DNA of 49,935 bases from CAZUMJ01 sp964621605 (GTDB lineage: Bacteria > Actinomycetota > Acidimicrobiia > Acidimicrobiales > Iamiaceae): positions 1-49,935 of the forward strand of contig CAZUMJ010000022.1 of the NCBI GenBank assembly GCA_964621605.1, given 5' to 3'. Below, one piece after another: positions 1-8,526 of this stretch (position 1 is the first letter of the stretch; every line of letters starts with the position of its first letter). The position numbers and the translations under genes are program-made. The notes under the pieces are model-generated. The model was given only the letters and a program-made list of their open reading frames with translations. It was not told the origin of the DNA and ran no database searches.

Positions 1-120
1 GCCTTCTTGGCAGCTGCCTTCTTGGCAGCTGCCTTCTTGGCGGGTGCCTTCTTCGCGGGGGCCTTCTTGGCGGGGGCCTTCTTGGCGGGTGCCTTCTTGG
101 CGGGCGCCTTCTTCGCGGGG
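1..120 (-). repeat. 15-bp tandem repeat coding a Lys/Ala/Pro tail
   Basis: Eight uninterrupted 15-bp units, forward form close to gccttcttggcgggt. Read on the minus strand they encode APAKK six times and then AAAKK twice, and they run off the window edge. They form the C-terminal tail of the WS/DGAT gene. Small differences between units (ggcggg, cgcggg, ggcagc) show a diverged minisatellite rather than a fresh expansion. Confidence 0.9.
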
Positions 121-1568
121 GCGGAGGAGGCGACCGTGCTCGGGGCGGAAGGTGCAGTTGCGACGCCTTCCTGTGCGGCGGCGGCAGCGAGCAACTCGGC
201 CATCGCCTTCTCGGTGGCGGACGCCATGTCCCACACGTCCGGGATGAGCTCGCGGCACGCCATGATGCCGATGTCGACGGAGTCGCGGTAGCTGAACACG
301 GTGATGTTCAGACCACAGCCCTCCATGATCGGCCCCATCGGGTAGGCGGCGACCATCTCCGCGCCCGCGTAGTACAGGGGGAAGTTGGGCCCTGGCACGT
401 TCGAGATGATCACGTTGTGGATGGCCCGGTGGCGGTTGGCGAGCTCCATGCTCGAGTACAGCCGCGATGCCAGGTTGAAGAGGTTCGGGCTCGCGAACTC
501 AGCCCACTCCATGAGCATCGACGCGCCCAGCGCGTTGTGCTCCTCCTTGGCGCCGCGCGTCGACTGCTGGATCGTCCGGAGGCGTTCCCCGGGGTCGTCG
601 ACGTCTGTCGCGAGCGACACGAACATGGCCGACACCTTGTTCGCGGACGGCGAGTTCGCGGCGGTGCTGTGCACCGAGATCGGGCAGACCGCGAGCAGCG
701 GATCGTCGGGCATGACGCCCTTCTGCTCGAGGTAGGTGCGGAGCAGGCCGGCGACCAGTGCGAGGACGACGTCGTTGACGGTGGTCCCGAACGCGTTCTT
801 GACCTGCTTCACGTCGGCGAGAGGGACGCGGGCGAAGCCGACGGTTCGGTGCGGGGTGATCGACGCGGTCCACGGCGTCTGTGGCGCTGTGAGCGGGACC
901 GCGCCCACGCCCTTCTCGGGGTCGCGCCGGCCCTGCACGACGCGGGCGACCGACTGGGCGGTGCGACCGATGAGCGGAAGGACCGACATCGTGCGCCGCA
1001 CGAGCGACGCGGTCGCGAAGCTGACCAACTCGAAGTCGTTCGGGATGTGCTCCACCGGCAGGCTCTCCGAAGCCCCCTCGTCGACCGCCACCGGCTCCAA
1101 ATCGAACAGGTGCACGAGGAAGTCGGCACCCGAGGCCCCGTCGACGGCCGCGTGGTGCACCTTCGTGACCACGCCGACCCGGTCTTGCTTGAGGCCCTCG
1201 ATGACCCACATCTCCCACAGCGGCTTCGTGCGGTCGAGCGGTGTGCTGGCGATCTGCGCGGCCAGCGCGGCGAGCTCACGACGGCCACCCGGTGAGGGAG
1301 CGGCGATGCGCCGCACGTGGTAGTCGAGGTCGAAGTTGGGGTCTGACACCCACATGGGGTGGTTCAGGCGAAACGGGACCTGCACGAGGCGCTGGTGGAA
1401 CAGCGGCACGACGTGGAGGCGCGAACGGATGAACGCCTTCAGCTTGTCGAAGGTGTAGCCCCCCGGCATCGTCGCCGGGTCGAGGACCATGGTCATGGCC
1501 ACGTGCATGTGGTGGCTGGGGGTCTCGAGGTACAAGAAGGTTGCGTCGAGGCCAGAGAGGCGTTCCAT
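1..1568 (-). CDS. Wax ester synthase/diacylglycerol acyltransferase (WS/DGAT), 3' end outside window
   Basis: Acyl-CoA-dependent acyltransferase that makes triacylglycerol or wax esters at the membrane or lipid-droplet surface. The protein starts MERLSGLDATFLYLE, the usual family start, with ATG at 1566-1568. The catalytic motif HHAAVDG lies at about residues 138-144. The enzyme core ends near residue 475 and is followed by a low-complexity Ala/Ser linker and a Lys/Ala/Pro tail that leaves the window, so the stop is not seen. The tail resembles those of mycobacterial HU and HBHA and is not part of the standard enzyme. The gene is divergent from an esterase 57 bp away; in M. tuberculosis a WS/DGAT (Rv0221) also neighbours an esterase (LipC, Rv0220). 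The family is secure; wax ester versus triacylglycerol preference cannot be told. Confidence 0.93.
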   Translation of the reverse strand, partial: MERLSGLDATFLYLETPSHHMHVAMTMVLDPATMPGGYTFDKLKAFIRSRLHVVPLFHQRLVQVPFRLNHPMWVSDPNFDLDYHVRRIAAPSPGGRRELAALAAQIASTPLDRTKPLWEMWVIEGLKQDRVGVVTKVHHAAVDGASGADFLVHLFDLEPVAVDEGASESLPVEHIPNDFELVSFATASLVRRTMSVLPLIGRTAQSVARVVQGRRDPEKGVGAVPLTAPQTPWTASITPHRTVGFARVPLADVKQVKNAFGTTVNDVVLALVAGLLRTYLEQKGVMPDDPLLAVCPISVHSTAANSPSANKVSAMFVSLATDVDDPGERLRTIQQSTRGAKEEHNALGASMLMEWAEFASPNLFNLASRLYSSMELANRHRAIHNVIISNVPGPNFPLYYAGAEMVAAYPMGPIMEGCGLNITVFSYRDSVDIGIMACRELIPDVWDMASATEKAMAELLAAAAAQEGVATAPSAPSTVASSAPAKKAPAKKAPAKKAPAKKAPAKKAPAKKAAAKKAAAKK

Positions 1569-1625
1569 GGGCGGCAGTTTGGCAGAGCTTCACCCCCGTC
1601 GTCGTGCGGGGCCAGACTGGACCGC

Positions 1626-2876
1626 ATGCCTTGGCTGCTGTTCGGTCTCAGCGTGTGGGGGTTGCTGTTCACCCTCAACGCGTTCCGCCCATCGCGCTCT
1701 CGCGTGGGTCTCGCCCCGAGCTTCTTCGCCGCGTGGCTGACGATCGAACTTGCGCCTTTCCAACTCCTCCTCCAGATCGTCGTCACCGCGGTGCTGATCG
1801 GGGCCGGCGCACTCGATGCCTGGCAGGGCTGGGTCGGCCTCGCGCTGTGCGTCCTGTCGTGGGTGGGGCTCGGCTCGATGATCGTCCGCAGCGCCACGAC
1901 CCGGGCCACCGTGGCCGCCGCACTGGACGGCCTTGACGGCGCACCGGCGGCGGGTGACGTGCCACGCCTTCCGACTCGCAAGCTGTTCAACCCGTTCTCG
2001 TTCCGTCGCAAGGGGGTCCGCCGCACGCGCAACGTCGAGTTCGGGCACGCCGGTGGGCGGACGCAGCGCCTCGACGTGTACGCGCCGAAGGCAGCCCGGC
2101 CAGGCGAGCGGCGTCCCGCGATCGTGCAGATCCATGGCGGGGCGTGGGTCATCGGCGACAAGCGGGAGCAGGGGCTTCCGTTGCTCGGCCACCTCGTCTC
2201 CAACGGGTGGGTCGGGTTCTCGATCAACTACCGCCTGAGCCCGTTCGCCACCTGGCCAGAGCACCTCATCGACTGCAAGCGTGCCCTGGCCTACATCCGT
2301 GCACACGCCGAGGAGTACGCCATCGACCCCGACTTCATCTGCGTCACGGGCGGGTCGGCGGGCGGTCACCTCACTGCGCTGATGGCGCTCACCGCGAACG
2401 ACCCCGCGTATCAGCCGGGTTTCGAAGCCGTCGACACCTCGCTCTCTGCTGCCGTGCCGTTCTACGGGGTGTACGACTTCACGAACCGACAGGGCACCAT
2501 GCTCGAAGGCTTCCTGCCGATGTTCATCGAGCCTTGGGTCATGAAGGCGCGCCTGGCCGACGACCCGGCGTTGTTCGCAAGCGCCTCGCCGATCGATGCG
2601 GTGCACGCCGCTGCGCCTCCGTTCTTCATCCTGCACGGCGATCACGACACGCTTGCCCCGGTCGAGGACGCCCGCCTGTTCGTCGAACGGTTGCGGGCGG
2701 TGTCGAGCGAGCCGGTGCAGTACGTGGAGTTCGCCGGGGCAGAGCACGCGTTCGAGATCTTCCACTCCATGCGTGCCCGCGCAAGCGTCGAGGGTGCGCT
2801 GCGCTTCCTCACCTGGGCGCACGATCGGCCTCGCGCGACCGCCTCCTCCCGCGAGGCGGTGCTCGCCGAAGACTAG
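1626..2876 (+). CDS. Membrane-anchored alpha/beta-hydrolase esterase (LipC-like)
   Basis: Carboxylesterase/lipase of the HSL-like alpha/beta-hydrolase class, 416 residues. Residues about 3-88 hold two or three hydrophobic segments that should anchor it in the membrane; the hydrolase domain follows from about 135. Visible are the oxyanion motif HGGAW (His170-Gly172), the nucleophile elbow GGSAGG (Ser244), an HGDHD acid region (Asp341 or Asp339) and the EHAFE histidine (His374). The ATG at 1626 is chosen because the open frame upstream runs through the divergent WS/DGAT gene. A weak nAnnnT box lies 7 nt before it. Neighbourhood with WS/DGAT suggests acylglycerol or ester turnover, which is inference. 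Its stop codon overlaps the operator of the next gene. Confidence 0.88.
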   Translation: MPWLLFGLSVWGLLFTLNAFRPSRSRVGLAPSFFAAWLTIELAPFQLLLQIVVTAVLIGAGALDAWQGWVGLALCVLSWVGLGSMIVRSATTRATVAAALDGLDGAPAAGDVPRLPTRKLFNPFSFRRKGVRRTRNVEFGHAGGRTQRLDVYAPKAARPGERRPAIVQIHGGAWVIGDKREQGLPLLGHLVSNGWVGFSINYRLSPFATWPEHLIDCKRALAYIRAHAEEYAIDPDFICVTGGSAGGHLTALMALTANDPAYQPGFEAVDTSLSAAVPFYGVYDFTNRQGTMLEGFLPMFIEPWVMKARLADDPALFASASPIDAVHAAAPPFFILHGDHDTLAPVEDARLFVERLRAVSSEPVQYVEFAGAEHAFEIFHSMRARASVEGALRFLTWAHDRPRATASSREAVLAED

Positions 2877-2887
2877 AACGGGTTCTC
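2874..2887 (+). promoter_or_regulatory. KstR-type operator, 13 of 14 pattern positions
   Basis: TAGAACGGGTTCTC matches TnnAACnnGTTnnA except for the last base. It overlaps the TAG stop of the esterase and lies just before the -10 box of the acyl-CoA dehydrogenase, a repressing position. Confidence 0.7.
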
Positions 2888-2894
2888 GTTTCGC

Positions 2895-2900
2895 TAGTCT
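2895..2900 (+). promoter_or_regulatory. -10 box of the acyl-CoA dehydrogenase (leaderless)
   Basis: TAGTCT, 6 nt before the GTG start at 2907; no Shine-Dalgarno is present, so transcription probably starts at or next to the start codon. Confidence 0.55.
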
Positions 2901-2906
2901 CACCGA

Positions 2907-4139
2907 GTGGATTTCGACGACACGCCCGACGAGGCCGCGTTCCGGGCCGAGGCACGTGCCTGGCTCGAGGCACACGCCGTGCCAAAGGGTCATCCCGACG
3001 ACTTCTCCGACGGCCACGCCAACGAGTCGACCAGCGATGCCGAGCACACGGCGAACTGCCAGCGCTGGCAGCGCACGCTGTGGGACGGCGGCTTCGCCGG
3101 TATCGCGTGGCCGAAGGCGTTCGGCGGGCGTGGCGGCCGACCGATCGAGCAGTCGATCTTCAACCAGGAGCAGTCACGTTTCGGGGTGACCACGGGCATC
3201 TTCGCCATCGCGCACGGGATGGTCGGGCCGACCCTCATGCGTCACGGCACGCCCGAGCAGCAGCAGCGTTTCCTGCCCGCCATGCTGCGCGGCGAGGACG
3301 TGTGGTGTCAGTTGTTCAGCGAGCCCGGCGCGGGGAGCGACCTCGCCGCGCTCACCACTCGTGCGGTGCACGACGACGAGGCGGGTGAATGGGTGGTCAC
3401 CGGCCAGAAGGTGTGGACGTCGCAGGCCGAGCAGGCTTCCTGGGGCATCCTCCTCGCCCGCACCGATCCCGACGTCCCGAAGCACGCGGGCATCACCTAC
3501 TTCCTGCTCGACATGGCGACGCCGGGGATCGAGATCCGTCCGCTGCGGCAGATCACCGGGCATGAGCACTTCTCGGAGGTGTTCCTCGACGAGGTTCGCA
3601 TTCCCGACGCGATGGTCGTGAACGGTGTCGACGGCGGTTGGAAGGCGGCCATCACCACCCTGTCGAACGAGCGTGCGGCGATCAGCGGCAGCGACCGTGG
3701 GAAGGAGTTCAACCTGCTGCTCGACCTCGCCCGGGCACGTGGTCGCGACCGCGACCCGGCCGTCCGGCAACGGCTCGCGGATTGCTACACACGCCACCAG
3801 ATCCTCACGTTCCTCGGCTATCGCATGCAGACCGCGCTCAGCCAGGGGACCGCGATGGGCGCCGAGGTGTCGGTGCTGAAGCTGTTCTACGCAGAGCACA
3901 TCCGGCGTCTCGCCGCAGTCGCGCTCGACATCGAGGGGCCGGAGGGCATGTTGTGGCGTGACGCCACCGGCGACGGGCTGTGGCAGCGACGATTCCTCGC
4001 GGCACCGTCCATCAAGATCGCCGGAGGCACCAACGAGGTGCAGCACAACGTGATCGGCGAGCGGGTGTTGGGCCTACCGGGCGAGCCCCGCAACGACCGT
4101 GATGTCCCGTTCCGTGAAGCTGCTCGCGCCAACGTCTGA
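2907..4139 (+). CDS. Acyl-CoA dehydrogenase (FadE type), probable sterol side-chain enzyme
   Basis: FAD-dependent alpha,beta-dehydrogenation of an acyl-CoA, 410 residues, full length for the family. The N-terminal helical domain is followed by the beta domain (WCQLFSEPGAGSDLA, then WVVTGQKVWTSQA) and the C-terminal helical domain with IKIAGGTNEVQ and a final VLGLPGEPR. The GTG start is set by the TAGTCT box 6 nt upstream and by the frame opening MDFDDTPDEAAFRAEAR, typical of FadE proteins. It is followed by the KstR-like gene and preceded by a KstR-type operator, so a steroid-CoA or similar substrate is likely. In M. tuberculosis kstR also neighbours an acyl-CoA dehydrogenase, the much longer FadE34. 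Sterol dehydrogenases are often heterotetramers of two different FadE subunits; no partner is adjacent. Confidence 0.92.
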   Translation: MDFDDTPDEAAFRAEARAWLEAHAVPKGHPDDFSDGHANESTSDAEHTANCQRWQRTLWDGGFAGIAWPKAFGGRGGRPIEQSIFNQEQSRFGVTTGIFAIAHGMVGPTLMRHGTPEQQQRFLPAMLRGEDVWCQLFSEPGAGSDLAALTTRAVHDDEAGEWVVTGQKVWTSQAEQASWGILLARTDPDVPKHAGITYFLLDMATPGIEIRPLRQITGHEHFSEVFLDEVRIPDAMVVNGVDGGWKAAITTLSNERAAISGSDRGKEFNLLLDLARARGRDRDPAVRQRLADCYTRHQILTFLGYRMQTALSQGTAMGAEVSVLKLFYAEHIRRLAAVALDIEGPEGMLWRDATGDGLWQRRFLAAPSIKIAGGTNEVQHNVIGERVLGLPGEPRNDRDVPFREAARANV

Positions 4140-4162
4140 GCACCGGTAGCGTGCCCCGAGCC

Positions 4163-4759
4163 ATGGACCCCGCCCACCCCGAAACCCTGACCCGAAGCCA
4201 GGCGGCTCGTCGGGCGCGTGTCATCGACGCAGCGCTGATCCTGGGTCGCGACGGCGGCTACGACGCGGTGCAGATGCGTGAGGTTGCGGCAGAGGCGGGG
4301 GTCGCGCTCGGCACGATCTACCGGTACTTCTCCTCGAAGGATCACCTCCTCTCGGCGGCGCTCGTCACCTGGGTCGAAGACCTCGAACGCCGTGTGACCG
4401 CGCGACCGCTGGTCGGTGACACCGTCACCGAGCGGGTGTTGAGCGTGCTCAAGCGCGCACACCGTGCGATGGAGCGTGAGCCGCGCCTCTCCGAGGCGGT
4501 CGTGACCGCACTTGCGTCTCCCGACGCGGGCTCGGCCGAGGCGCAACGGCAACTCACCGTGGTGATGATCCGCACGCTCAGCCGCGGTCTGGGCGACGAC
4601 CTCGACCCGCAGGTGAAGACCGACCTTGCCCGCATCCTCGGCCACGTGTGGTTCTCGTCGCTGGTGGGATGGGTCAACGGGTGGTCGGGCATCGCGCACG
4701 TGCACGAGGAGGTCGAGGTGGCGTGCCACCTCATGCTCGACCACCTCGACCCCGCCTAG
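4163..4759 (+). CDS. kstR: KstR-like TetR-family repressor of sterol catabolism
   Basis: TetR-family DNA-binding regulator of about 198 residues. The helix-turn-helix region reads GGYDAVQMREVAAEAGVALG then TIYRYFSSKDHLLSAAL, nearly the same as mycobacterial KstR (GGYEAVQMR...VAVGTLYRYFPSK). The C-terminal ligand domain keeps the KstR-like VWFSSLVGWVNGW segment. KstR of mycobacteria binds TnnAACnnGTTnnA sites and releases them on binding a cholesterol-derived CoA thioester. Five such sites occur in this window beside lipid and sterol genes, which supports the call. A GTG at 4151 could add four residues; the ATG at 4163 is preferred. A TAGCGT box at 4147-4152 may give it its own promoter; otherwise it is co-transcribed with the fadE 23 bp upstream. 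Confidence 0.85.
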   Translation: MDPAHPETLTRSQAARRARVIDAALILGRDGGYDAVQMREVAAEAGVALGTIYRYFSSKDHLLSAALVTWVEDLERRVTARPLVGDTVTERVLSVLKRAHRAMEREPRLSEAVVTALASPDAGSAEAQRQLTVVMIRTLSRGLGDDLDPQVKTDLARILGHVWFSSLVGWVNGWSGIAHVHEEVEVACHLMLDHLDPA

Positions 4760-4887
4760 GACGCGCTGCGAGCAGGGCGGGCGGGTCCCCGGCAGCGACC
4801 TGGCCAGGCCGAGTCCTTGCTCGGCCGCGACCCGACCAAGGCAAGTCGTTGCTCCCGCGATCGGGGAGGGCCAGCACCTCCGGCGGA

Positions 4888-4907
4888 ATACTTGTAGAAG
4901 CAAGTAT
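4888..4907. promoter_or_regulatory. Inverted repeat upstream of pirin gene
   Basis: Perfect 7-bp arms ATACTTG and CAAGTAT separated by 6 bases, in the 200-bp gap between kstR and the pirin gene. It is probably an operator for an unidentified regulator. The rest of the gap shows nothing clear. Confidence 0.45.
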
Positions 4908-4959
4908 GTTGTGGATGGTGACCCCGGACCCTCCGGAGTCGTGACCCAGGAGCGTCGCC

Positions 4960-5928
4960 ATGCCTGCCGTGACCGTCGACAACCCGCTCGTCCTTCCCCG
5001 CATCCGCCGACCTGACCCGACGGTGAGCACTCCCCGTCCGGTCGAGCAGGTGATCCCCTCCCTTACCACGCGGGAGGGGGCGGGCTTCCTCGTCCATCGC
5101 CCGTTCCCGACCGGTCGTGGCATGCACCTCGCCGACCCGTTCCTGCTCCTCGACCAGATGGGGCCTGTCGTGTACGGGCCCCGCGAGGCGAAGGGTGCAC
5201 CGTGGCATCCCCACCGTGGCTTCGAGACGGTGACGTACCTCCTCGACGGCGAGATGGCTCACCACGACTCCAACGGCGGCGGCGGCATCATCGGTGAGGG
5301 TGACACCCAGTGGATGACCGCGGGAGCGGGCATCCTGCACGACGAGATGCCGACCGAAGCGGTGTACGAGACCGGTGGCCGCTTCCACGGCGTGCAGCTC
5401 TGGGTGAACCTGCCGGCCGCGCAGAAGTGGGTGCCGCCCCGCTACCAGCTCATCCGGGGTGCCGAGCTGACGCTGTTGAGCTCCGACGACGGCGGCGCGC
5501 TCGTGCGCCTCATCGCCGGGTCGCTCGACGGCCACGATGCCCCTGGCGTGACGTACACGCCCATCACCTACGCCCACGCCACGATCTCTCCCGGTGCGCA
5601 GCTGCGGGTGCCGTGGCGACCCGACTTCAACGCCCTCGTGCACGTGCTCGGTGGTCAGGGGTATGTGGGAGACGAGGCGCGTCCCGTGTCGGACCACGAC
5701 CTCGCCGTCTTCGGTGCCGGTGACGAGCTCGTCGTGCGCGCGGCGGATCATCAGGAAGGCGACGTCGAGACCCTTGACGTGCTGCTGCTGGGCGGCGCGC
5801 CGCTGGGGGAGCCGATCGCGCACTACGGGCCGTTCGTCATGAACACCCGTGAAGAGATCCTCCAGGCCATCGACGACTTCGAGCACGGACGCATGGGGAC
5901 GGTCCCCGCGGTCGACCTGGGGAGCTGA
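4960..5928 (+). CDS. Pirin family protein
   Basis: Cupin-fold iron protein of 322 residues; bacterial pirins act as quercetinases or as partners that modulate enzymes or regulators. The four metal ligands of human pirin have clear counterparts: His83 and His85 in HPHRGFETVTY and His127 and Glu129 in GILHDEMP. The N-terminal cupin domain spans about 30-160 and the C-terminal cupin about 200-310. The ATG is placed by an upstream AGGAG. The gene is monocistronic, with an inverted repeat before it and a strong hairpin after it. The true substrate cannot be read from sequence. Confidence 0.92.
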   Translation: MPAVTVDNPLVLPRIRRPDPTVSTPRPVEQVIPSLTTREGAGFLVHRPFPTGRGMHLADPFLLLDQMGPVVYGPREAKGAPWHPHRGFETVTYLLDGEMAHHDSNGGGGIIGEGDTQWMTAGAGILHDEMPTEAVYETGGRFHGVQLWVNLPAAQKWVPPRYQLIRGAELTLLSSDDGGALVRLIAGSLDGHDAPGVTYTPITYAHATISPGAQLRVPWRPDFNALVHVLGGQGYVGDEARPVSDHDLAVFGAGDELVVRAADHQEGDVETLDVLLLGGAPLGEPIAHYGPFVMNTREEILQAIDDFEHGRMGTVPAVDLGS

Positions 5929-5934
5929 GTGATG

Positions 5935-5973
5935 CCTGCTTCCCGGGTGCACGTTCGATGCCCGGGAAGCAGG
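5935..5973. terminator. Strong hairpin terminator after pirin
   Basis: Perfect 13-bp arms CCTGCTTCCCGGG and CCCGGGAAGCAGG with a 13-nt loop, starting 7 nt after the pirin stop codon. No long T-run follows, which is usual for terminators in high-GC actinobacteria. Confidence 0.8.
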
Positions 5974-6051
5974 TCTTCCGTCATCGGCGCGCGGGACGAT
6001 CGTTGCCGCCGGGGAGCGGCAGCGTCTGCAACCGCGGTGGCCGGCCGCCGG

Positions 6052-6057
6052 TAGCGT
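6052..6057 (+). promoter_or_regulatory. -10 box of tadA (leaderless)
   Basis: TAGCGT, 6 nt before the ATG of tadA; no Shine-Dalgarno in between. Confidence 0.5.
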
Positions 6058-6063
6058 CGAGGC

Positions 6064-6525
6064 ATGGACGGGGAGATCGACGACATCACCGCGATGGGTC
6101 TCGCGCTCGGTGCTGCGGCCAAGGCGGCGGCGATGGGCGAGGTTCCCGTCGGTGCGGTCGTGCTGCACGGCGGGCGGGTCGTTGCGAGCCGCCACAACGA
6201 ACGCGAGACCACCGGTGACCCCACCGCGCACGCGGAGGTGCTTGCCCTGCGAGACGCGGCCGCCGCGCTGGGCACCTGGCGGCTTGACGACGCCACGCTC
6301 GTCGTGACGCTCGAGCCGTGTCCCATGTGCGCGGGGGCGGTGTGGGCGGCACGCGTGGGCCGGCTCGTGTTCGGGGCGGCAGATCTCCAGGCGGGTGCAG
6401 CGGGGTCGATCGCCAACGTGGTCGACGACGAGCGCCTGAACCACCAGACGACGATCACCAGCGGGGTGCTGGCCGACGAGTGTGCCGCCCTCCTGCAGGA
6501 CTTCTTCGCCGCCAGGCGAGACTGA
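6064..6525 (+). CDS. tadA: tRNA-specific adenosine deaminase
   Basis: Zinc deaminase that converts A34 to inosine in tRNA-Arg(ACG), 153 residues. The zinc and catalytic set is complete: HAEV (His56, Glu58) and PCPMC (Cys86, Cys89). Related CMP/dCMP-type and guanine deaminases share this fold, but the length, the EVPVGAVV start and the SIANVVDDERLNH region fit TadA. It lies alone between the pirin terminator and the convergent F420-type oxidoreductase. Confidence 0.93.
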   Translation: MDGEIDDITAMGLALGAAAKAAAMGEVPVGAVVLHGGRVVASRHNERETTGDPTAHAEVLALRDAAAALGTWRLDDATLVVTLEPCPMCAGAVWAARVGRLVFGAADLQAGAAGSIANVVDDERLNHQTTITSGVLADECAALLQDFFAARRD

Positions 6526-6584
6526 CCGGCGTCGGGCGGTGATGCAGCCGCCGCGCATCGCCATGTGCGTGCGAGCCGTCCGCC

Positions 6585-7085
6585 TCAGCGGGGTTCGAGG
6601 ATGACGACCGGGATGTCTCTGTCGGTGTTGCGCTGGTAGCCCTCGTACCCCTTGTAGACCGCGACCGCACGGGGCCACAGCTCGGCCTTCTCCTCAGGGG
6701 TGGCGGTTCGTGCCGTCATCGGGCGCGTCGACCCGTCGGCGGTGATCTCGACGTCGGGGTTCGCGCGGAGGTTCTTGTACCAGTCGGGGTGGTCGCTGTA
6801 GCCGCCCTTCGATGCGACGAGCACCACCCGGTCGGGCTCGTAGATCGGCGAGGTCAGCATGGTGGAACGCCGCTGCCCCGAGGTGCGGCCGATGGTGTGC
6901 AACTCGAGTGGGTGCATGCCGAGCACGGAGCGCGGCCAACGCCCGCCCGTGACCTTGAGCGTCGCTCGGTGTCCGTGCTCGAGGAGCCATGCGCCTATCG
7001 AGACGACCTTGTCTGGGGTGTGCACGAACGTCCTCCAGGCCTCGGGGTTGAACCGGGCCGAATTCTGGCAGGACGTCCTCGCCAC
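6585..7085 (-). CDS. Deazaflavin (F420)-dependent oxidoreductase, DDN/nitroreductase family
   Basis: Small split-barrel protein of 166 residues. The motif HTIGRTSGQRRSTMLTSPIY followed by VASKGGYSDHPDWYKNLRAN is the signature of the DDN-like F420-dependent quinone/nitro reductase family. It probably reduces a quinone or other electron acceptor with F420H2; the substrate is unknown. It starts 11 bp after the fadD stop on the same strand and is likely co-transcribed. The GTG start has only a poorly spaced GGAG, so the start is tentative. The F420 biosynthesis gene fbiD occurs later in the window. Confidence 0.85.
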   Translation of the reverse strand: MARTSCQNSARFNPEAWRTFVHTPDKVVSIGAWLLEHGHRATLKVTGGRWPRSVLGMHPLELHTIGRTSGQRRSTMLTSPIYEPDRVVLVASKGGYSDHPDWYKNLRANPDVEITADGSTRPMTARTATPEEKAELWPRAVAVYKGYEGYQRNTDRDIPVVILEPR

Positions 7086-7096
7086 CGCTCCGCGCG

Positions 7097-8504
7097 TCAG
7101 ATGGCGCGCTCGTGGCCTTCCCAGTACGGGTCGCGCAGCTTGCGCTTGTAGAGCTTGCCGTTGGGGTCGCGGGGCAGTTCGGCCACGAAGTCGATCGACT
7201 TCGGTTGCTTGTAGCGGGCGAGGCGTCCCTGGCAGAACTCGTGCAGCTCGTCCGCCAGCTCCTCGCCCGGCGCGATGCCCTCGGCGGGCTCGATCACGGC
7301 CTTGATCTCCTCGCCCCAGTCAGCGTGGGGGATGCCGAACACGGCGGCGTCACCGACCTTGGGGTGAGTCAGCAGCACCGACTCGATCTCGGCGGGGTAG
7401 ATGTTCACGCCGCCGGAGATGATCATGTCGCTCTTGCGGTCGCACAGGAACAGGTAGCCGTCCTCGTCGAGGTAGCCGACGTCACCCACGGTGAAGAACC
7501 CGTCGTGTCGACTCTCGTCCGTCTTCGCCTGGTCGCCCTTGTACTCGAAATCGGCGAGGCCCAACGCCATGTACACCGTGCCGATCTCGCCGGTGGGGAG
7601 CTCGTTGCGGTCCTCGTCGAGGATGCGCAACTCCGACGACGGCCATGCCTTGCCCACCGTGCCGGGGCGCTCGAGCCACTCCTCGGCGCTCACGATCGAG
7701 CCGCCGCCTTCGGTGGCGGCGTAGTACTCCCAGATCGATGTGCCCCACCAGTCGATCATCCGGCGCTTGATCTCGGGTGGGCACGGTGCCGCCGCGTGGA
7801 TCATCGTGCGCGTCGAGCTGCAGTCGTAGCGGTCGCGGACCTCCTGGGGCAGGGCCAGCATGCGGTGGAACTGCGTGGGGACCATGTGGCTTGAGGTCAC
7901 GCCGTAGCGGTCGATGCGCTCGAGCATGCCTTCAGGTGTCCAGCGGTCCATCAACACGACCTGGTGGCCGAGCGTCAGGGAGCACCCGGTGCTGAGCAAC
8001 ACCGCGGTGTGGTACAGCGGCGAGCCCACGAGGTGGACGCTGCCGTCGTGCGGGCCCACGCCGAACATCTGGAGGAAGCCCGCGTACAGCGAGGTCATTT
8101 CGTCGGGGTCGATGTCGAACAGGCCCCGGCGCACGCCCTTGGGCTTGCCGGTCGTGCCCGACGTGTAGTGCATCGAGTTGCCGGCGGTGCGGTCGGCGGG
8201 GGCGTCGGTCGGCTGGCCGTCCTTCAGCTCCGCGTAGGCACGAAAGCCGGCGGGGACGGCTCCGTCCTCGTCGGGAATCGCGAACGACGCGTCGGCGGGG
8301 AACCCGGCCTCGGCGACCGCGGCGGTGGCCTCGNNNNNNNNNNNNNNNNNNNNNNNNNNNNNNNNNNNNNNNNNNNNNNNNNNNNNNNNNNNNNNNNNNN
8401 NNNNNNNNNNNNNNNNNNNNNNNNNNNNNNNNNTCGTCGGGGTCGATGACGGCGATGCGGGCAGGGTCTTCGGCCGCGAGTCGCCAGAATCCGGTCGTTG
8501 GCAT
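7097..8504 (-). CDS. FadD-type acyl-CoA synthetase, interrupted by assembly gap
   Basis: ATP-dependent acyl-CoA ligase. After the gap the protein shows the P-loop TSGTTGKPKGV, the YYAATEGGG motif, the hinge region FTVGDVGYLDEDGYLFLCDRKSDMI (key residues Asp and Arg-Lys) and the catalytic Lys region DPNGKLYKRKLRD, all in order for an ANL enzyme. The N-terminal 23 residues (MPTTGFWRLAAEDPARIAVI...) lie before the gap in a different frame, so the 100-N gap has the wrong length. About 100 residues are expected between the flanks but 33 codons of N are given. It is divergent from the ltp operon, with KstR-type sites between, so a sterol-acid substrate is likely. ATG at 8504 is preferred over GTG at 8513. 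Confidence 0.88.
8334..8433. other. Assembly gap, 100 N
   Basis: Exactly 100 N, the common default for a scaffold gap of unknown size, inside the N-terminal part of the fadD gene. The reading frame differs on its two sides. Confidence 0.99.
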
Positions 8505-8526
8505 GGCGGGCACCCTACCGCCAAAC

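Noticed and set aside
7..291. Open frame of 94 codons rich in Ala/Phe/Leu on the plus strand
   Set aside because: It is the antisense reading of the KKAPA repeat tail of the WS/DGAT gene.
1359..1625. N-terminal extension of the esterase by 89 codons
   Set aside because: The extension overlaps the start of the divergent WS/DGAT gene and its sequence is an antisense shadow.
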